NCBI RefSeq assembly: GCF_900156075.1
Contig: NZ_FTMM01000017.1
Location: 1-64,000 of the forward strand
Reading direction: 5' to 3'
Length of the DNA: 64,000 nt
Source: Chryseobacterium sp. RU37D
GTDB lineage: Bacteria > Bacteroidota > Bacteroidia > Flavobacteriales > Weeksellaceae
Part shown: positions 45,877 through 57,782 of the stretch, piece after piece
Layout of the letters: each line of letters begins with the position of its first letter
Position numbering within the stretch: the first letter of the stretch is position 1
Notes under the pieces: model-generated
Databases searched by the model: none
The model's input: the letters and a program-made list of their open reading frames with translations, nothing else
Told to the model about the DNA's origin: nothing
Position numbers and translations under genes: made by a program

Positions 45877-47169
45877 TTATAGTCTGAAGTCACATTTCTG
45901 TAAAACTCCCTTCACATCATAAATGATTCCGCCTTCTTTTAAATAATTATTCAGGTTTACATTCATGAATTCGTTGTGCGCTACTGTCAGGATAATCGCA
46001 TCAAATTTCTCTTCGGGAATTTCACTCACCACATTAAGGCTGTATTCATGCTGCACTTCCTGTGGGTTTGCCCACGGGTCAAAAGTCGTCACGTGTAAAG
46101 AATAGTCTTCAAGCCCCTGGATAACGTCAACAGCCTTTGTATTGCGTACATCCGGGCAATTTTCTTTAAATGTTATTCCTAAGTTCAAAACTCTGGCTCC
46201 GTTTATGGTAATCTTCTTTTTAATCATGGTTTTCACCAATTGAGAAGCCACATACTGTCCCATCGAGTCATTAAGACGGCGCCCTGCTAAAATAATTTCC
46301 GGATGATAGCCTTTTTCCTGTGCTTTCTGAGCCAGGTAATAAGGATCAACACCAATACAGTGACCGCCTACCAGACCGGGTTTGAAAGGTAAAAAGTTCC
46401 ATTTTGTACCTGCAGCCTTTAAAACTTCATGGGTATCAATTTCCAGAAGATTGAAAATTTTTGCCAATTCGTTAACAAAAGCAATATTGATGTCTCTTTG
46501 TGAGTTTTCAATTACTTTAGCGGCTTCTGCAATCTTGATGGTTGGAGCCAGATGAGTTCCCGCCACGATTACAGATTTATATAGTCCGTCTACCACCTTC
46601 CCTATTTCCGGTGTTGAACCTGAGGTTACTTTCACAATTTTTTCTACGGTATGCTCTTTATCTCCGGGGTTGATACGTTCCGGCGAATATCCTGCAAAGA
46701 AATCCTGATTAAATTTCAATCCTGAAACTTTTTCCAGCACCGGGATACATTCTTCTTCCGTAGCACCGGGATATACCGTAGATTCGTAGATCACAACATC
46801 ATTTTTAGACAATACTTTGCCTACAGTTTCTGAAGCCTTGTATAAAGGTGTAAGATCAGGCCTGTTGTGCTGGTCAACCGGAGTCGGAACCGTGATAACA
46901 TAAATATCTGCATCTTTAATATCATTCATATCAAAAGAGCAGTACAAACCTTTATCAGTTGAATTATTAAAAGGATTTTCCTGAATCAGTACAGATTGTA
47001 AGACATCATTCTCTACTTCCAGCGTGCTGTCTAATCCTGTTTTCAGCTCACCAATTCTGTTCTTATTGATATCAAAACCCACAACCTGATATTGAGTAGC
47101 AAATAATCTTGCCAATGGCAGCCCTACGTATCCTAATCCGATAACGGCTATCTTATGTTTTTTTTCCAC
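45877..47169 (-). CDS. UDP-N-acetylhexosamine 6-dehydrogenase (TviB/WbpO-like)
   Basis: A 430-residue nucleotide-sugar dehydrogenase of the UDP-Glc/GDP-Man group. It has the NAD motif [11 protein letters not shown] (about 10-20), [15 protein letters not shown], and the catalytic Cys (about 271) in [14 protein letters not shown]. With the epimerase gene 20 bp upstream it should oxidise UDP-GalNAc to UDP-GalNAcA (or the gluco isomer), using two NAD+. The pairing resembles tviB/tviC and wbpO/wbpP. Confidence 0.92.
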   Translation of the reverse strand: MEKKHKIAVIGLGYVGLPLARLFATQYQVVGFDINKNRIGELKTGLDSTLEVENDVLQSVLIQENPFNNSTDKGLYCSFDMNDIKDADIYVITVPTPVDQHNRPDLTPLYKASETVGKVLSKNDVVIYESTVYPGATEEECIPVLEKVSGLKFNQDFFAGYSPERINPGDKEHTVEKIVKVTSGSTPEIGKVVDGLYKSVIVAGTHLAPTIKIAEAAKVIENSQRDINIAFVNELAKIFNLLEIDTHEVLKAAGTKWNFLPFKPGLVGGHCIGVDPYYLAQKAQEKGYHPEIILAGRRLNDSMGQYVASQLVKTMIKKKITINGARVLNLGITFKENCPDVRNTKAVDVIQGLEDYSLHVTTFDPWANPQEVQHEYSLNVVSEIPEEKFDAIILTVAHNEFMNVNLNNYLKEGGIIYDVKGVLQKCDFRL

Positions 47170-47189
47170 AAATATTATATTAATAGTGT

Positions 47190-48158
47190 TTATTTTAAGT
47201 TTTCCCAGTACCAGCTGATCGCTTCCTTTAAGCCTTTTTCTATAGTGTGTGAAGGTTGGTACCCCAGTAATTTTTCTGCTTTTTCCACGGAAGCAAGCGA
47301 ATGCGGAATATCTCCTATGCGGTTGGGACCGTGTACAGCTTCGATGTCTGCTATTTTCTCATCAAATTCACTTAAATATTTTTTAAGGTAAACAATCAGA
47401 TCATTCAGTGTTGTACAATCACCTACTGCCGTATTGTATACTGTATTGACTGCATCTGGATTGTCTGTAAACATTGCCAGCTCATTCATCCTGATTACAT
47501 TATCAATATAGGTAAAATCACGTGAATAGTCTCCTGTTCCGTTGATTTTAGGAGATTCATGATTCATCAATTGTTTAATAAACAAAGGAATTACAGCCGC
47601 ATAAGTCCCGTTAGAATCCTGTCTGCGACCAAATACGTTGAAATATCTTAAGCCGACACATTCCATTCCGTATGTTTTTGCGAATACATCTGCGTATAAT
47701 TCATTAACGTATTTTGTAATGGCATATGGCGAAAGCGGCCTTCCGATAACGTTCTCCACTTTAGGTAATGACACAGAATCTCCGTATGTGGATGACGAGG
47801 CTGCGTAAACGAAACGTTTAATATTAGCGTCACGAGCTGCAACAAGCATGTTTAAAAAACCTGAAATATTGATTTCATTGCTTTTAATAGGATCTTTGAT
47901 AGATCTCGGTACAGAGCCCAACGCTGCCTGATGCAATACGTAATCTATATTTTCAACGGCCTTTCGGCACATCTCCAGATCACAGATATCACCTTCAATT
48001 AATTGATAATTTGGATTTTGAAGAAAAGGCTCTACATTATGGCGGTATCCTGTTACGAAATTGTCTAAGCAAACTACCTGATAGCCCTTATTTAAAAAGT
48101 ATTCCGTTAAATTAGAACCGATAAAACCCGCTCCTCCTGTTATTAATATTTTCTGCAT
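47190..48158 (-). CDS. UDP-N-acetylglucosamine 4-epimerase (WbpP/TviC-like)
   Basis: A 322-residue extended SDR. The NAD motif [10 protein letters not shown] (about 8-17), the SSSTYGDS region and the catalytic YAITK (Tyr about 145, Lys about 149) are present. The pattern [20 protein letters not shown] fits the WbpP/TviC group that interconverts UDP-GlcNAc and UDP-GalNAc. It would feed the dehydrogenase gene 20 bp downstream. It starts 3 bp after wzc. Confidence 0.92.
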   Translation of the reverse strand: MQKILITGGAGFIGSNLTEYFLNKGYQVVCLDNFVTGYRHNVEPFLQNPNYQLIEGDICDLEMCRKAVENIDYVLHQAALGSVPRSIKDPIKSNEINISGFLNMLVAARDANIKRFVYAASSSTYGDSVSLPKVENVIGRPLSPYAITKYVNELYADVFAKTYGMECVGLRYFNVFGRRQDSNGTYAAVIPLFIKQLMNHESPKINGTGDYSRDFTYIDNVIRMNELAMFTDNPDAVNTVYNTAVGDCTTLNDLIVYLKKYLSEFDEKIADIEAVHGPNRIGDIPHSLASVEKAEKLLGYQPSHTIEKGLKEAISWYWENLK

Positions 48159-48160
48159 TT

Positions 48161-50494
48161 CTATGATTTAAAGATTTTCTTCCACCAACTTTTCTTTTCG
48201 CTATTGTTATAACCATAGCCATAGCTGTAATTGTATCCGTAGCCTCCCGCACGCTTCGAAACATCATTAATGATAAAGGATACATTAGATAATTTTGAAT
48301 CTCTTACCAGATCGTTCGCAAAATCGATCAGTATATTTTTAGATACCCCTGATCTCACTACATATAGTATGGTATCAGCTGTATCAGCAATACTCAGAGT
48401 ATCGGAAACCAACATCAGCGGGGCAGAGTCTATGATAATGTAAGCATATTGAGAAGACATTTTCGTAATAAGCTTTTGATATCTCCCATTAGAAAGCAGC
48501 TCCTGAGGATTTGGAGGAATCATCCCCGCATAGATCACATCACATGAAAGATTCGTGGTTGATGTATGAATAAGATCTTCAACATTCATCGATTCATCAT
48601 ATAAATACTCTGTAAGACCTTTTCTCTTTACGGACTCACTGTCATACCTTTGGATCTGAGGATTACGGATATCCGAACCAATCAGAAGTGCTCTTCCATT
48701 TTTATTTGCCAACGTTAAGGCAAGATTTACCGAAACAAGAGTTTTACCCTCCCCCTTCACGGAAGAAGTTACTATGATAACTTTAGCTGAATCTTTTACC
48801 GGCAGTACAAATTTTAGATTGGAAACAAGCACCCTGAATGCTTCCGCAAGCTCGGAAAAGTCATTTTTCTGAACAAGGTGGTTTTCATTATCTTTAAGCG
48901 AAGGGATGTCAACCAGGACACCTAATCCGGAACGCCGCTTAATATCTTCCCTGTTGTAGATTTTATCATCAAGCATGAACAATAAATAAAAAAAAGCAAA
49001 AGGAATTAATATTCCAAGAAAAAAAGCCCCGGAAAGAATAAGATCTTTTTTAGGTGATACCGGTGCATCCTGAGTGAATGCCGGATTCACAATTTTAGCC
49101 TTCGGAACATTTACAGAAAGATTGATCGCATTTTCTTCTCTTTTCTGAAGCAGGAAAAGGAAAAGCTGTTCTTTAAGGTTTTGCTGGCGTTCAATCCCTC
49201 TGTAGATTTTAGACTGCCTGGGAGCTTTTTCTATAATATTATTGCTTGTCGATATCTGATTCTGAAGCTGAGAAATACCTGCCTGAACACTTTGCTTTTG
49301 CTCACGGATATTATCTCTGATGACTTCTTTTAATGACGCAATTTCCCTGTTCATCTCAATGATTGCAGGGTTTTCGTTCGTTGCCTGCTTCAAAGTTTTG
49401 TTTCTGCTGATTAAAAACAGGTTATACTGAGAAATTGATTGCTCCAAAGAAGGATTGAGCCCAAGATTGGAAGGCATCAGCTGATTATTGCCTTTTGAAG
49501 CCTCTGCAGAAAGCGAATTCAAAAGATCAAGCTGTGCCTGCTGCTGAAGAAGTACTTTTGTATTTTCACTGGTATTCTGAAGGGCAAGCTCTGCCTGCGC
49601 CTGAAGATCAACAATACGGTTTCGGTTTTGGAAGTCTTCTTTCTGGTTTTCAACCCCAGAAAGGTCTTTGGTAATTACTTCCAGCCTTTTATCTATAAAT
49701 TCCTGGGTATTTTGAGCCTGCAGATTTTTATCTCTCTGGCCATCAATATTATATTGTTTGGTTACTTCATTCAGAATAGCCTCAGATTTTTCTGGGAGAG
49801 TTCCTATCAGGGTGATATCCATCAGCATAGCCTTTTCGTCTGGCAAATTGACCTGTACTGTCTTTTCAAGTTTTTTAACCTTCTCAGTGGGGTTTGAAAA
49901 AACGATTTTATATTCTGATTTTAAAGAAAAAGGAGCTCTTTTCTGTATGATCACAGTTCCGAAATCCAATGCTAAAGGAGTATTGAATTTCCCTATAATC
50001 TTTTCTTTCTTTTCGTTTTTAAGAACAAATTGCTCACCTTTGATATTTGTTATGGTATATGTAGATAATTTAAATTTTTTATCATTATACGTTAAAATCT
50101 TTGCCGTGATAGGGGCATCTATAAACAGCTGAGAATCTTTGATCTCTCCCGTACTGAAATATTCTACATTCAGGTTAAGATTCTTCACTACCTGCATCAA
50201 TATCGGTCTCGAATTCACTACAGCAGCTTCACTTTTGAGCTCATCTGCATTTCCGAGACCAATCCCCAGATTATCAAGGTCTGCCAAAGCTGAGGAAAGA
50301 TCGTTTTGTTTCTTATCAAATTTAAGGGTGGTTTTAGTCTGATATCTTGGTACACTATACCTGAGGAAAATATAAGCACTCGTTACAAAAATCAAAATAG
50401 AGGCAATGAACCATGCCCATTTATATAAATATTTAGAAATTGTATTTCTAATATTAAATTTTTCTTCTCCTGCTTGAAATTCTACTTGCTGCAT
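48161..50494 (-). CDS. wzc: Polysaccharide co-polymerase / tyrosine autokinase (Wzc)
   Basis: A 777-residue inner-membrane protein: Wzz-like N-terminal region with a membrane helix near residues 30-52, a long periplasmic coiled-coil (about 250-420), a second helix near 500-520, then a BY-kinase domain. The kinase has Walker A (VTSSVKGEGKTLVSVNLA), a Walker A' (GSDIRNPQ) and Walker B (YIIIDSAPLML). The C-terminus is a tyrosine cluster (GGYGYNYSYGYGYNN), the autophosphorylation tail. No Wzb-type phosphatase gene is visible in the window. Its start lies 3 bp after the wza stop. Confidence 0.96.
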   Translation of the reverse strand: MQQVEFQAGEEKFNIRNTISKYLYKWAWFIASILIFVTSAYIFLRYSVPRYQTKTTLKFDKKQNDLSSALADLDNLGIGLGNADELKSEAAVVNSRPILMQVVKNLNLNVEYFSTGEIKDSQLFIDAPITAKILTYNDKKFKLSTYTITNIKGEQFVLKNEKKEKIIGKFNTPLALDFGTVIIQKRAPFSLKSEYKIVFSNPTEKVKKLEKTVQVNLPDEKAMLMDITLIGTLPEKSEAILNEVTKQYNIDGQRDKNLQAQNTQEFIDKRLEVITKDLSGVENQKEDFQNRNRIVDLQAQAELALQNTSENTKVLLQQQAQLDLLNSLSAEASKGNNQLMPSNLGLNPSLEQSISQYNLFLISRNKTLKQATNENPAIIEMNREIASLKEVIRDNIREQKQSVQAGISQLQNQISTSNNIIEKAPRQSKIYRGIERQQNLKEQLFLFLLQKREENAINLSVNVPKAKIVNPAFTQDAPVSPKKDLILSGAFFLGILIPFAFFYLLFMLDDKIYNREDIKRRSGLGVLVDIPSLKDNENHLVQKNDFSELAEAFRVLVSNLKFVLPVKDSAKVIIVTSSVKGEGKTLVSVNLALTLANKNGRALLIGSDIRNPQIQRYDSESVKRKGLTEYLYDESMNVEDLIHTSTTNLSCDVIYAGMIPPNPQELLSNGRYQKLITKMSSQYAYIIIDSAPLMLVSDTLSIADTADTILYVVRSGVSKNILIDFANDLVRDSKLSNVSFIINDVSKRAGGYGYNYSYGYGYNNSEKKSWWKKIFKS

Positions 50495-50497
50495 ATT

Positions 50498-51292
50498 TTA
50501 TCGTCTTGTTAAAGCAATAATTAAGGTACCCGCAGTCAGTAATGCACCGATAATCTGGAATGTAAGTGCTCTATTTGGGTTAGAATTGGCCTGAACCTGC
50601 TTGTTTTTATCCGGCTGAACATACAAGATGTCGTTTTGCTTCATGTAATAGTAAGGTGAGTTTACGACATCCGATCTTGTAAGGTCAATATTAACCACCT
50701 GATCTACCCCGTCTTCTCCTGTACGAATAAGTTTTACATTGGTACGGTCGCCAAAATCTGTCATATCTCCTGCAAGCCCCAATGCTTGAAAAACATTAAT
50801 CTTTTGAGAAACACTTTCTTTTTGACCCGGATCTTTTACTTCACCTAATATGCTCACATTAAAATTTTTAAGACTGATACTTACCATAGGATCCGTGAGA
50901 TATTTTTTCAGACGAGATTCCAAATCCTGCTTCAACTGTATTTGTGTCATTCCTTTAACATAAATATTCCCCATAACAGGGATATATATATATCCTTCTT
51001 CACTTACCAAATATTCACTCGGTTGCACATATTGATTTATCCCAGTACTAGAATCACTCCCCACCTTGTTAGCTGTATTAAGATTAAAAGGCTTCACTGC
51101 AAGTTCGTCTAATGCAGAAACTAGAATCAGAAGAATATCTCCTTCCTGAATATGCAATCCTTGGAATTTGGCTCTGGAAACCTCATCTTGCATATTATGA
51201 TTGGACAAATATACCATATTCTGTTTGGGCTTACACGATAGTAAAATCACCGATACCATCATCAGGTAAATAATAATATTTGTTTTTTTCAT
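50498..51292 (-). CDS. wza: Polysaccharide export lipoprotein (Wza)
   Basis: A 264-residue outer-membrane export protein. The lipobox is VILLSC (Cys about 20); the polysaccharide biosynthesis/export domain follows (about 45-140, with IQEGDILLILVSALDE and VKGMTQIQLKQDLESRL). An SLBB-like domain comes next (VSILGEVKDPGQKESVS), and a C-terminal hydrophobic segment ends in RR. It is the first gene of the capsule locus; the inverted repeats and any promoter would lie in the 1.2-kb gap upstream. Confidence 0.95.
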   Translation of the reverse strand: MKKTNIIIYLMMVSVILLSCKPKQNMVYLSNHNMQDEVSRAKFQGLHIQEGDILLILVSALDELAVKPFNLNTANKVGSDSSTGINQYVQPSEYLVSEEGYIYIPVMGNIYVKGMTQIQLKQDLESRLKKYLTDPMVSISLKNFNVSILGEVKDPGQKESVSQKINVFQALGLAGDMTDFGDRTNVKLIRTGEDGVDQVVNIDLTRSDVVNSPYYYMKQNDILYVQPDKNKQVQANSNPNRALTFQIIGALLTAGTLIIALTRR

Positions 51293-51338
51293 ATGCTATT
51301 TACACTCTACCTTATTTAATTTTAAAAACAATATCATA

Positions 51339-51357
51339 ATACATAAAATTTATGTAT
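51339..51357. promoter_or_regulatory. Perfect inverted repeat upstream of wza
   Basis: ATACATAAA-A-TTTATGTAT, 9-bp perfect arms around a single base, 47 bp before the wza start codon. It could be an operator or mRNA leader structure; it is AT-only enough to need caution. Confidence 0.35.
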
Positions 51358-51380
51358 ATTTTTCACTTAACATATAAATA

Positions 51381-51394
51381 TCACTAAATAGTGA
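51381..51394. promoter_or_regulatory. Second inverted repeat upstream of wza
   Basis: TCACTA-AA-TAGTGA, 6-bp perfect arms, 23 bp beyond the first repeat. A possible regulator site; no regulator gene in the window is obviously linked to it. Confidence 0.3.
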
Positions 51395-51607
51395 AAATAA
51401 TAAAACTATTAAGGGAATAATATATTATGTTAAATCATTTTGCAGCAATTTTCATTCCGAAAAAAACAAAACAGCAAAAAAAAATTAATCCATTAATTAT
51501 CTTTACTTTATTTTTTTATTCAAAAAAAACCTCTTCCAAGAATTTTATTCAAACTTAAAAATCTGAATTGTTATATAGCTACCTGTTTTCTTACCGCAAT
51601 AAGATTA

Positions 51608-51790
51608 ATCTTCGAATAATATCTCTAATCTGTTCTGGTTTGAAATATCCGTCAGAGCATACTTAATTTTCTGGTAAGAAAATTTTCCCAGCAATTCAAG
51701 TTCAAGCTCACATATAGGCGATTCCGTCTGATCCATAACCACACCGCCTGTCGGATTATGCCAGGCAACCTGCCATCAAAGTCGGCACTT
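51608..51790 (-). pseudogene. Frameshifted coding remnant, unknown protein
   Basis: On the minus strand two overlapping frames read like one protein: SILVTEVPTLMAG in one frame and WQVAWHNPTGGVVMDQ, then SPICELELELLGKFSYQK to ILFED and a stop in the other. A single frameshift would join them. No start codon context remains. The family is not recognised. Confidence 0.35.
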
Positions 51791-52475
51791 CGGTTACCAG
51801 AATACTTTTATTAAAATAACGGCTTTTGTATCTTTACAACCTGTGTGTATTTAGGAATCCAATTGATTATGAAAATATAAAAAGAGATTATTCGTAAAAA
51901 GAGATGAACTATACAATATTTTGTATTTTGAATCTCTATTTTGGAAGTAAAATTCTTCCTCAATTATTTGAAATTCCATTTTATGGTGTTTGCTCTAAAT
52001 GCACAACAGATTCTTTACTTTTTATTTTTTTATTAGGGGTCTGTTCAGCTGAAATTTCCAATAAACAAATAAAAAATTATGATGAAAAAATAAATGATTG
52101 AACTGTTGATAAAAAAATTAACCATCTAGGTATCTACTTTAACACTTTGATTTTAACAAAATTCTCCATACTATAAAAACCCTAAAAAAATTATTATTTT
52201 TAATTCAACATCTAGTGTGTTTTTAATATACAGCAAAAGTAATAATTAAATTAATAATTTTAACTATGAACTATTATTTTTGATCGCCAATTTCTGTTAA
52301 AATTATTGTATTTTTACATCAGAATAAAATTGAAAAGTTTAACTCATTGTACCACAATTTTTTAAAATTCTTATTTTTATATGAGAAAAATTATGTGACA
52401 CATAATTATTGAGAAAAAAATACCTCTCCTATAAAAAGAATTGAAAAATGAACTATAATTTGATATAAATAAACA

Positions 52476-52483
52476 TATATTTG
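52476..52483 (+). promoter_or_regulatory. Predicted -7 box of the small hypothetical gene
   Basis: TATATTTG on the plus strand, 16 bp before the ATG at 52500. No TTG at the right distance upstream, so only the -7 box is claimed. Confidence 0.4.
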
Positions 52484-52499
52484 CCAAAATTTAAAATTC

Positions 52500-52859
52500 A
52501 TGAACTACAAACTTGAGCTCAATACTCAGGAGCCTAACTCTAAAATTGTTTTTCATACAATTCTATTTGATTCGTTTAAAGTTAATTTAATTGAAAGGTA
52601 TATCGGATCTAATCCTCGTAACGCAAAGCTTTATGAGGTTTTGTTTAAGGTAAGAACTTTGGATGATGTGCTTGTCCCAAGAAAAGACGGTAATATCAGA
52701 ATAAGAATAAAAGGTGAAGATTTTGATATCTACCAGGGCCTGATAAAACAGCTTAATTCTTACGAATACAAAAATAAACTGATCAACAGAAAAGAGGTTG
52801 AACAAAATTATGTTCACTTTATCTTGAGTTTAGTAATCCCAAATTACCAACTGAATTAA
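52500..52859 (+). CDS. Hypothetical protein
   Basis: A 119-residue soluble protein with no signal peptide. Basic, strand-rich N-terminal half (IVFHTILFDSFKVNLIERY) and a helical C-terminal half (GLIKQLNSYEYKNKLINRKE split). I do not recognise the family. The clean frame, TATATTTG box and ATG at the expected distance support a real gene standing alone in a gene-poor region. Confidence 0.65.
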   Translation: MNYKLELNTQEPNSKIVFHTILFDSFKVNLIERYIGSNPRNAKLYEVLFKVRTLDDVLVPRKDGNIRIRIKGEDFDIYQGLIKQLNSYEYKNKLINRKEVEQNYVHFILSLVIPNYQLN

Positions 52860-53230
52860 ATTTTTTTAAGCATCTTTGTAAAAACGCCAGTAGAATGCTC
52901 CTATTGGAGTTTGCTGTATTTATTATTTTTTATAGTAATACTTCACGTACACAAAGACTGTTCAATAGAACGGCTTGATAAGTATTTTTTTAGAGTAGTA
53001 CAGATGTGATTCAAAGAGGAATAGAATTTTTATTCATCGCAATTCTAAGTGAATTAAAAATATTTCGCCTAACGTTAAAAGCTTAAAAAACAGCTTGTTT
53101 GAGATACTTACAGATATTTAAAATAAATATCTACTTTCTTTATCTCAAAATATTTCATTGGAAAAATCTACAACTGATTTATGATGAATTTATATATGAA
53201 ATAAATTTATAAATCTTTAAATTTTAACTA

Positions 53231-53262
53231 AAAAAATAGCCCTCCATAAATAGAGGACTAAA
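53231..53262 (-). terminator. Orphan terminator-like hairpin
   Basis: TAGTCCTC pairs with GAGGGCTA (one G-T pair) on the minus strand, followed by seven T. The only coding material upstream of it on that strand is the remnant at 53338-53508. Confidence 0.5.
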
Positions 53263-53337
53263 TACATACTAAAAATTTGAAGATATTTTTTTTACTTGTA
53301 CAAAGATAATAAAATTCTAACTAATGTGATTTATTTT

Positions 53338-53508
53338 TTATGTATTGTTTACAACCATATTATAATTACTTAAACCCGCTGGAAATTTTGAATCTTTGTA
53401 TTTCGGGATTAAGTGAAACGCGTTTTGTTTAACTCGTTTAAAAAAATTAAAACCAATCCTTCCTCTTTTTCTGTATTTTTTATCATCGCAAGCAGAAGCA
53501 GGTATCCT
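53338..53508 (-). pseudogene. Possible transposase C-terminal relic
   Basis: About 56 codons open on the minus strand end in a proper stop: CDDKKYRKRGRIGFNFFKRV then KQNAFHLIPKYKDSKF. The pattern loosely recalls the YRKRNRIERFFNRLK and ATRYDK motif near the C-terminus of IS5-type transposases, but conserved positions are lost. No start codon; an in-frame stop precedes it. Weak call. Confidence 0.25.
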
Positions 53509-53665
53509 CTAATTAAGATTCAAAATGTAAACGGGTCTAATTTAATAAACCTTAATTTCGGATAATCTCTTCTGAATGTTTTAATACAATAAGATGAAAT
53601 TTTTAATAAAATGCAAAAAATTTAAAATTCGTATCCTTTAAAAAATATCCACCAACCATTCATAA

Positions 53666-56092
<2,427 letters not shown>

Positions 56093-56102
<10 letters not shown>

Positions 56103-57130
56103 ACAATATTGTAAATCAATTTATCAATGCTACAAATTACCATACGTTTTCGGTTGCCAACGGGCTCATCAATTCTACCTATATTCTGGAGAATAACGAT
56201 AAGGATGAAAAATTTATCCTTCAAAAAATAAATACACAAGTCTTTAAAAACCCAGGATCTATAGTCAATAACCATTTAGAAATCAACCTATTATTACATA
56301 AATCCGATTACAAGCTTCAAGTCGTAGAACCCATCGCATCGCTTCACAATGATTTTGTGGTAAAAGATGAGAACGGCTGTTTTTGGAGAATGCTCAGCTA
56401 TATACAATCCAGCATTACATTCCTGAAAGTTCCGGATAAGGAGACAGCTTTCAGGGCAGCTAAAACGTTCAGCTATTTTTTAAATACCATTAACGAAGGA
56501 GAATTACCCAAACTCGAAATTACCCTTCCCGATTTTCTTAATTTTGAAAAGAGAATTTCGGATTATAAAAATTCATTAAAAAACGCAGATCCTATTTTAA
56601 TAAAAAATGCTGAAAATGAGATTGATTATGCTGATCAATTGTTGTCCTTACCAGAAAAATGGATTACAATGGTAAATACAGGAATGCTCCCTCCAAGAAT
56701 CATACACGCCGATGCCAAAATCAGTAATATCCTTTTTAGTGAAAACAAAATTCCTATTGCTGTCATTGATCTTGATACAGTGATGCTGTCTACCATTTTG
56801 TACGACTTTGGAACCATGATACAATCGTATACCAACAAAACCAACGAAGACGACGGTAAGGCCAAAAATAATTTTGATGCAGAAATATATGAGGCTGTAA
56901 AAGATGGATTTCTATTTCATTTGAAAGAAAAACTGACTCCCGAAGAATCTGAAAATCTTGATTATGCAGGGCAGGCCGCCATTTATATCCAGATGATACG
57001 GTTTTTATCCGATTATCTGAATGGAAGCATCTACTATTCCGTACAATATCCCGAACATAACCTGGATCGTACTAAAAATCAAATTCAGCTTTTAAAAGGT
57101 TTGATGGAATACTTAAGAATCTGCCCTTAA
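56093..57130 (+). CDS. Hexosamine 1-kinase-like phosphotransferase (NahK/APH family)
   Basis: A 345-residue APH-fold kinase. It has a small N-terminal lobe (YILENNDKDEKFILQKIN), the catalytic loop IIHADAKISNILF (Asp about 207, Asn about 212) and the metal-binding VIDLDTV (Asp about 226). It resembles the N-acetylhexosamine 1-kinases (NahK) that phosphorylate free GlcNAc/GalNAc at C1. It follows the nucleotidyltransferase with a 10-bp overlap. Its stop overlaps the stop of the convergent DNA glycosylase gene by 4 bp. Substrate specificity is inferred from context. Confidence 0.85.
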
Positions 57131-57621
57131 GCATTTAAATAATTCAATATAACTTTCCATTCCTCAAGCTTGCGTTCAAAAGTAATGGTATGAAGAGGGC
57201 TGGTAGATGGCAGCAGATGGATGGGAAGCGGAAAGTTTTTCCCTAAAATTTTCTGTGCATTTTTATATGATTTTCCGCCATTGCAAAAAACAGCTTTTAT
57301 CTTCGGATGTTTTTCTAAAAGCTCTCCGATCTGATTAGCTTCTTCATTTTTAATCTCAGAATCCAAGCTTCCTTTCCTCTCACAGGAATCGATAACATCC
57401 CAAAGTGCGACATGATGTTTGTTTAAAATTTTAATCCTTCCGGCATAATCGTCAATAAAATTTTCATTTAGTAATTCAAAAATAATATTCCAGAATTTAT
57501 TTTGCGGATGAGCATAATACTGTTGTTTTTCTAAAGACTTCACGCCTGGAATTGAGCCTAAAATTAAGATTTTAGACCTATCATCTATAATCGGCGGAAA
57601 AGAAAAAATTCTGTTTTGCAT
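57127..57621 (-). CDS. DNA-deoxyinosine glycosylase (UDG superfamily)
   Basis: A 164-residue uracil-DNA-glycosylase-superfamily protein. ILILGSIPGVKSLEKQQYYA (about 18-37), HPQNKFWNII and the C-terminal LLPSTSPLHT (about 136-145) fit the hypoxanthine-DNA glycosylase group. Such enzymes excise deaminated adenine (hypoxanthine) in base excision repair. It is a single gene with its start close to the terminator at 57673. Confidence 0.9.
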   Translation of the reverse strand: MQNRIFSFPPIIDDRSKILILGSIPGVKSLEKQQYYAHPQNKFWNIIFELLNENFIDDYAGRIKILNKHHVALWDVIDSCERKGSLDSEIKNEEANQIGELLEKHPKIKAVFCNGGKSYKNAQKILGKNFPLPIHLLPSTSPLHTITFERKLEEWKVILNYLNA

Positions 57622-57672
57622 AGATCAAATATATATATATTTTGTAAAGTGCTTTTCAATTACAAAAACAAA

Positions 57673-57692
57673 AAACGGGCTAAAGCCCGTTT
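57673..57692 (-). terminator. Terminator after the S9 peptidase gene
   Basis: A perfect 9-bp hairpin (AAACGGGCT/AGCCCGTTT, 2-base loop) followed by TTTTTTG on the minus strand, about 90 bp past the stop. Confidence 0.8.
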
Positions 57693-57729
57693 CTACTGAT
57701 ATATTCGTTAAAAATACAACTATTTGACC

Positions 57730-57782
57730 ATCCCTTAAAAAATTCCTTCGAAATTTCGCCACCCCTCCAGAAGAGGGGAATT
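57730..57782. repeat. Candidate dispersed intergenic repeat
   Basis: A TTTCGCCACCCCTCCAGAA-type stretch with a CCCCT/AGGGG hairpin just after the S9 peptidase stop. It resembles small repeats that recur between genes in related flavobacteria; only one copy is visible here. Confidence 0.3.

Larger units (their letters stand above)
51293..52499. other. Long gap upstream of the capsule locus
   Basis: 1.2 kb with no convincing intact gene. It holds two perfect inverted repeats near wza (51339-51357 and 51381-51394) and a degraded coding remnant around 51608-51790 on the minus strand. The remainder is very AT-rich. No TAnnTTTG box with good spacing was found for wza. Confidence 0.5.

Noticed and set aside
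51904..52101. 65-residue plus-strand open frame upstream of the small hypothetical gene
   Set aside because: No homologous pattern, no promoter box at the right distance, and AT-rich sequence where such frames arise by chance. It may be worth a search but is not supported as a gene.
52860..53230. Possible short coding stretches (for example around 52860-52980, plus strand)
   Set aside because: Open runs shorter than 40 codons without start context or recognisable motif.
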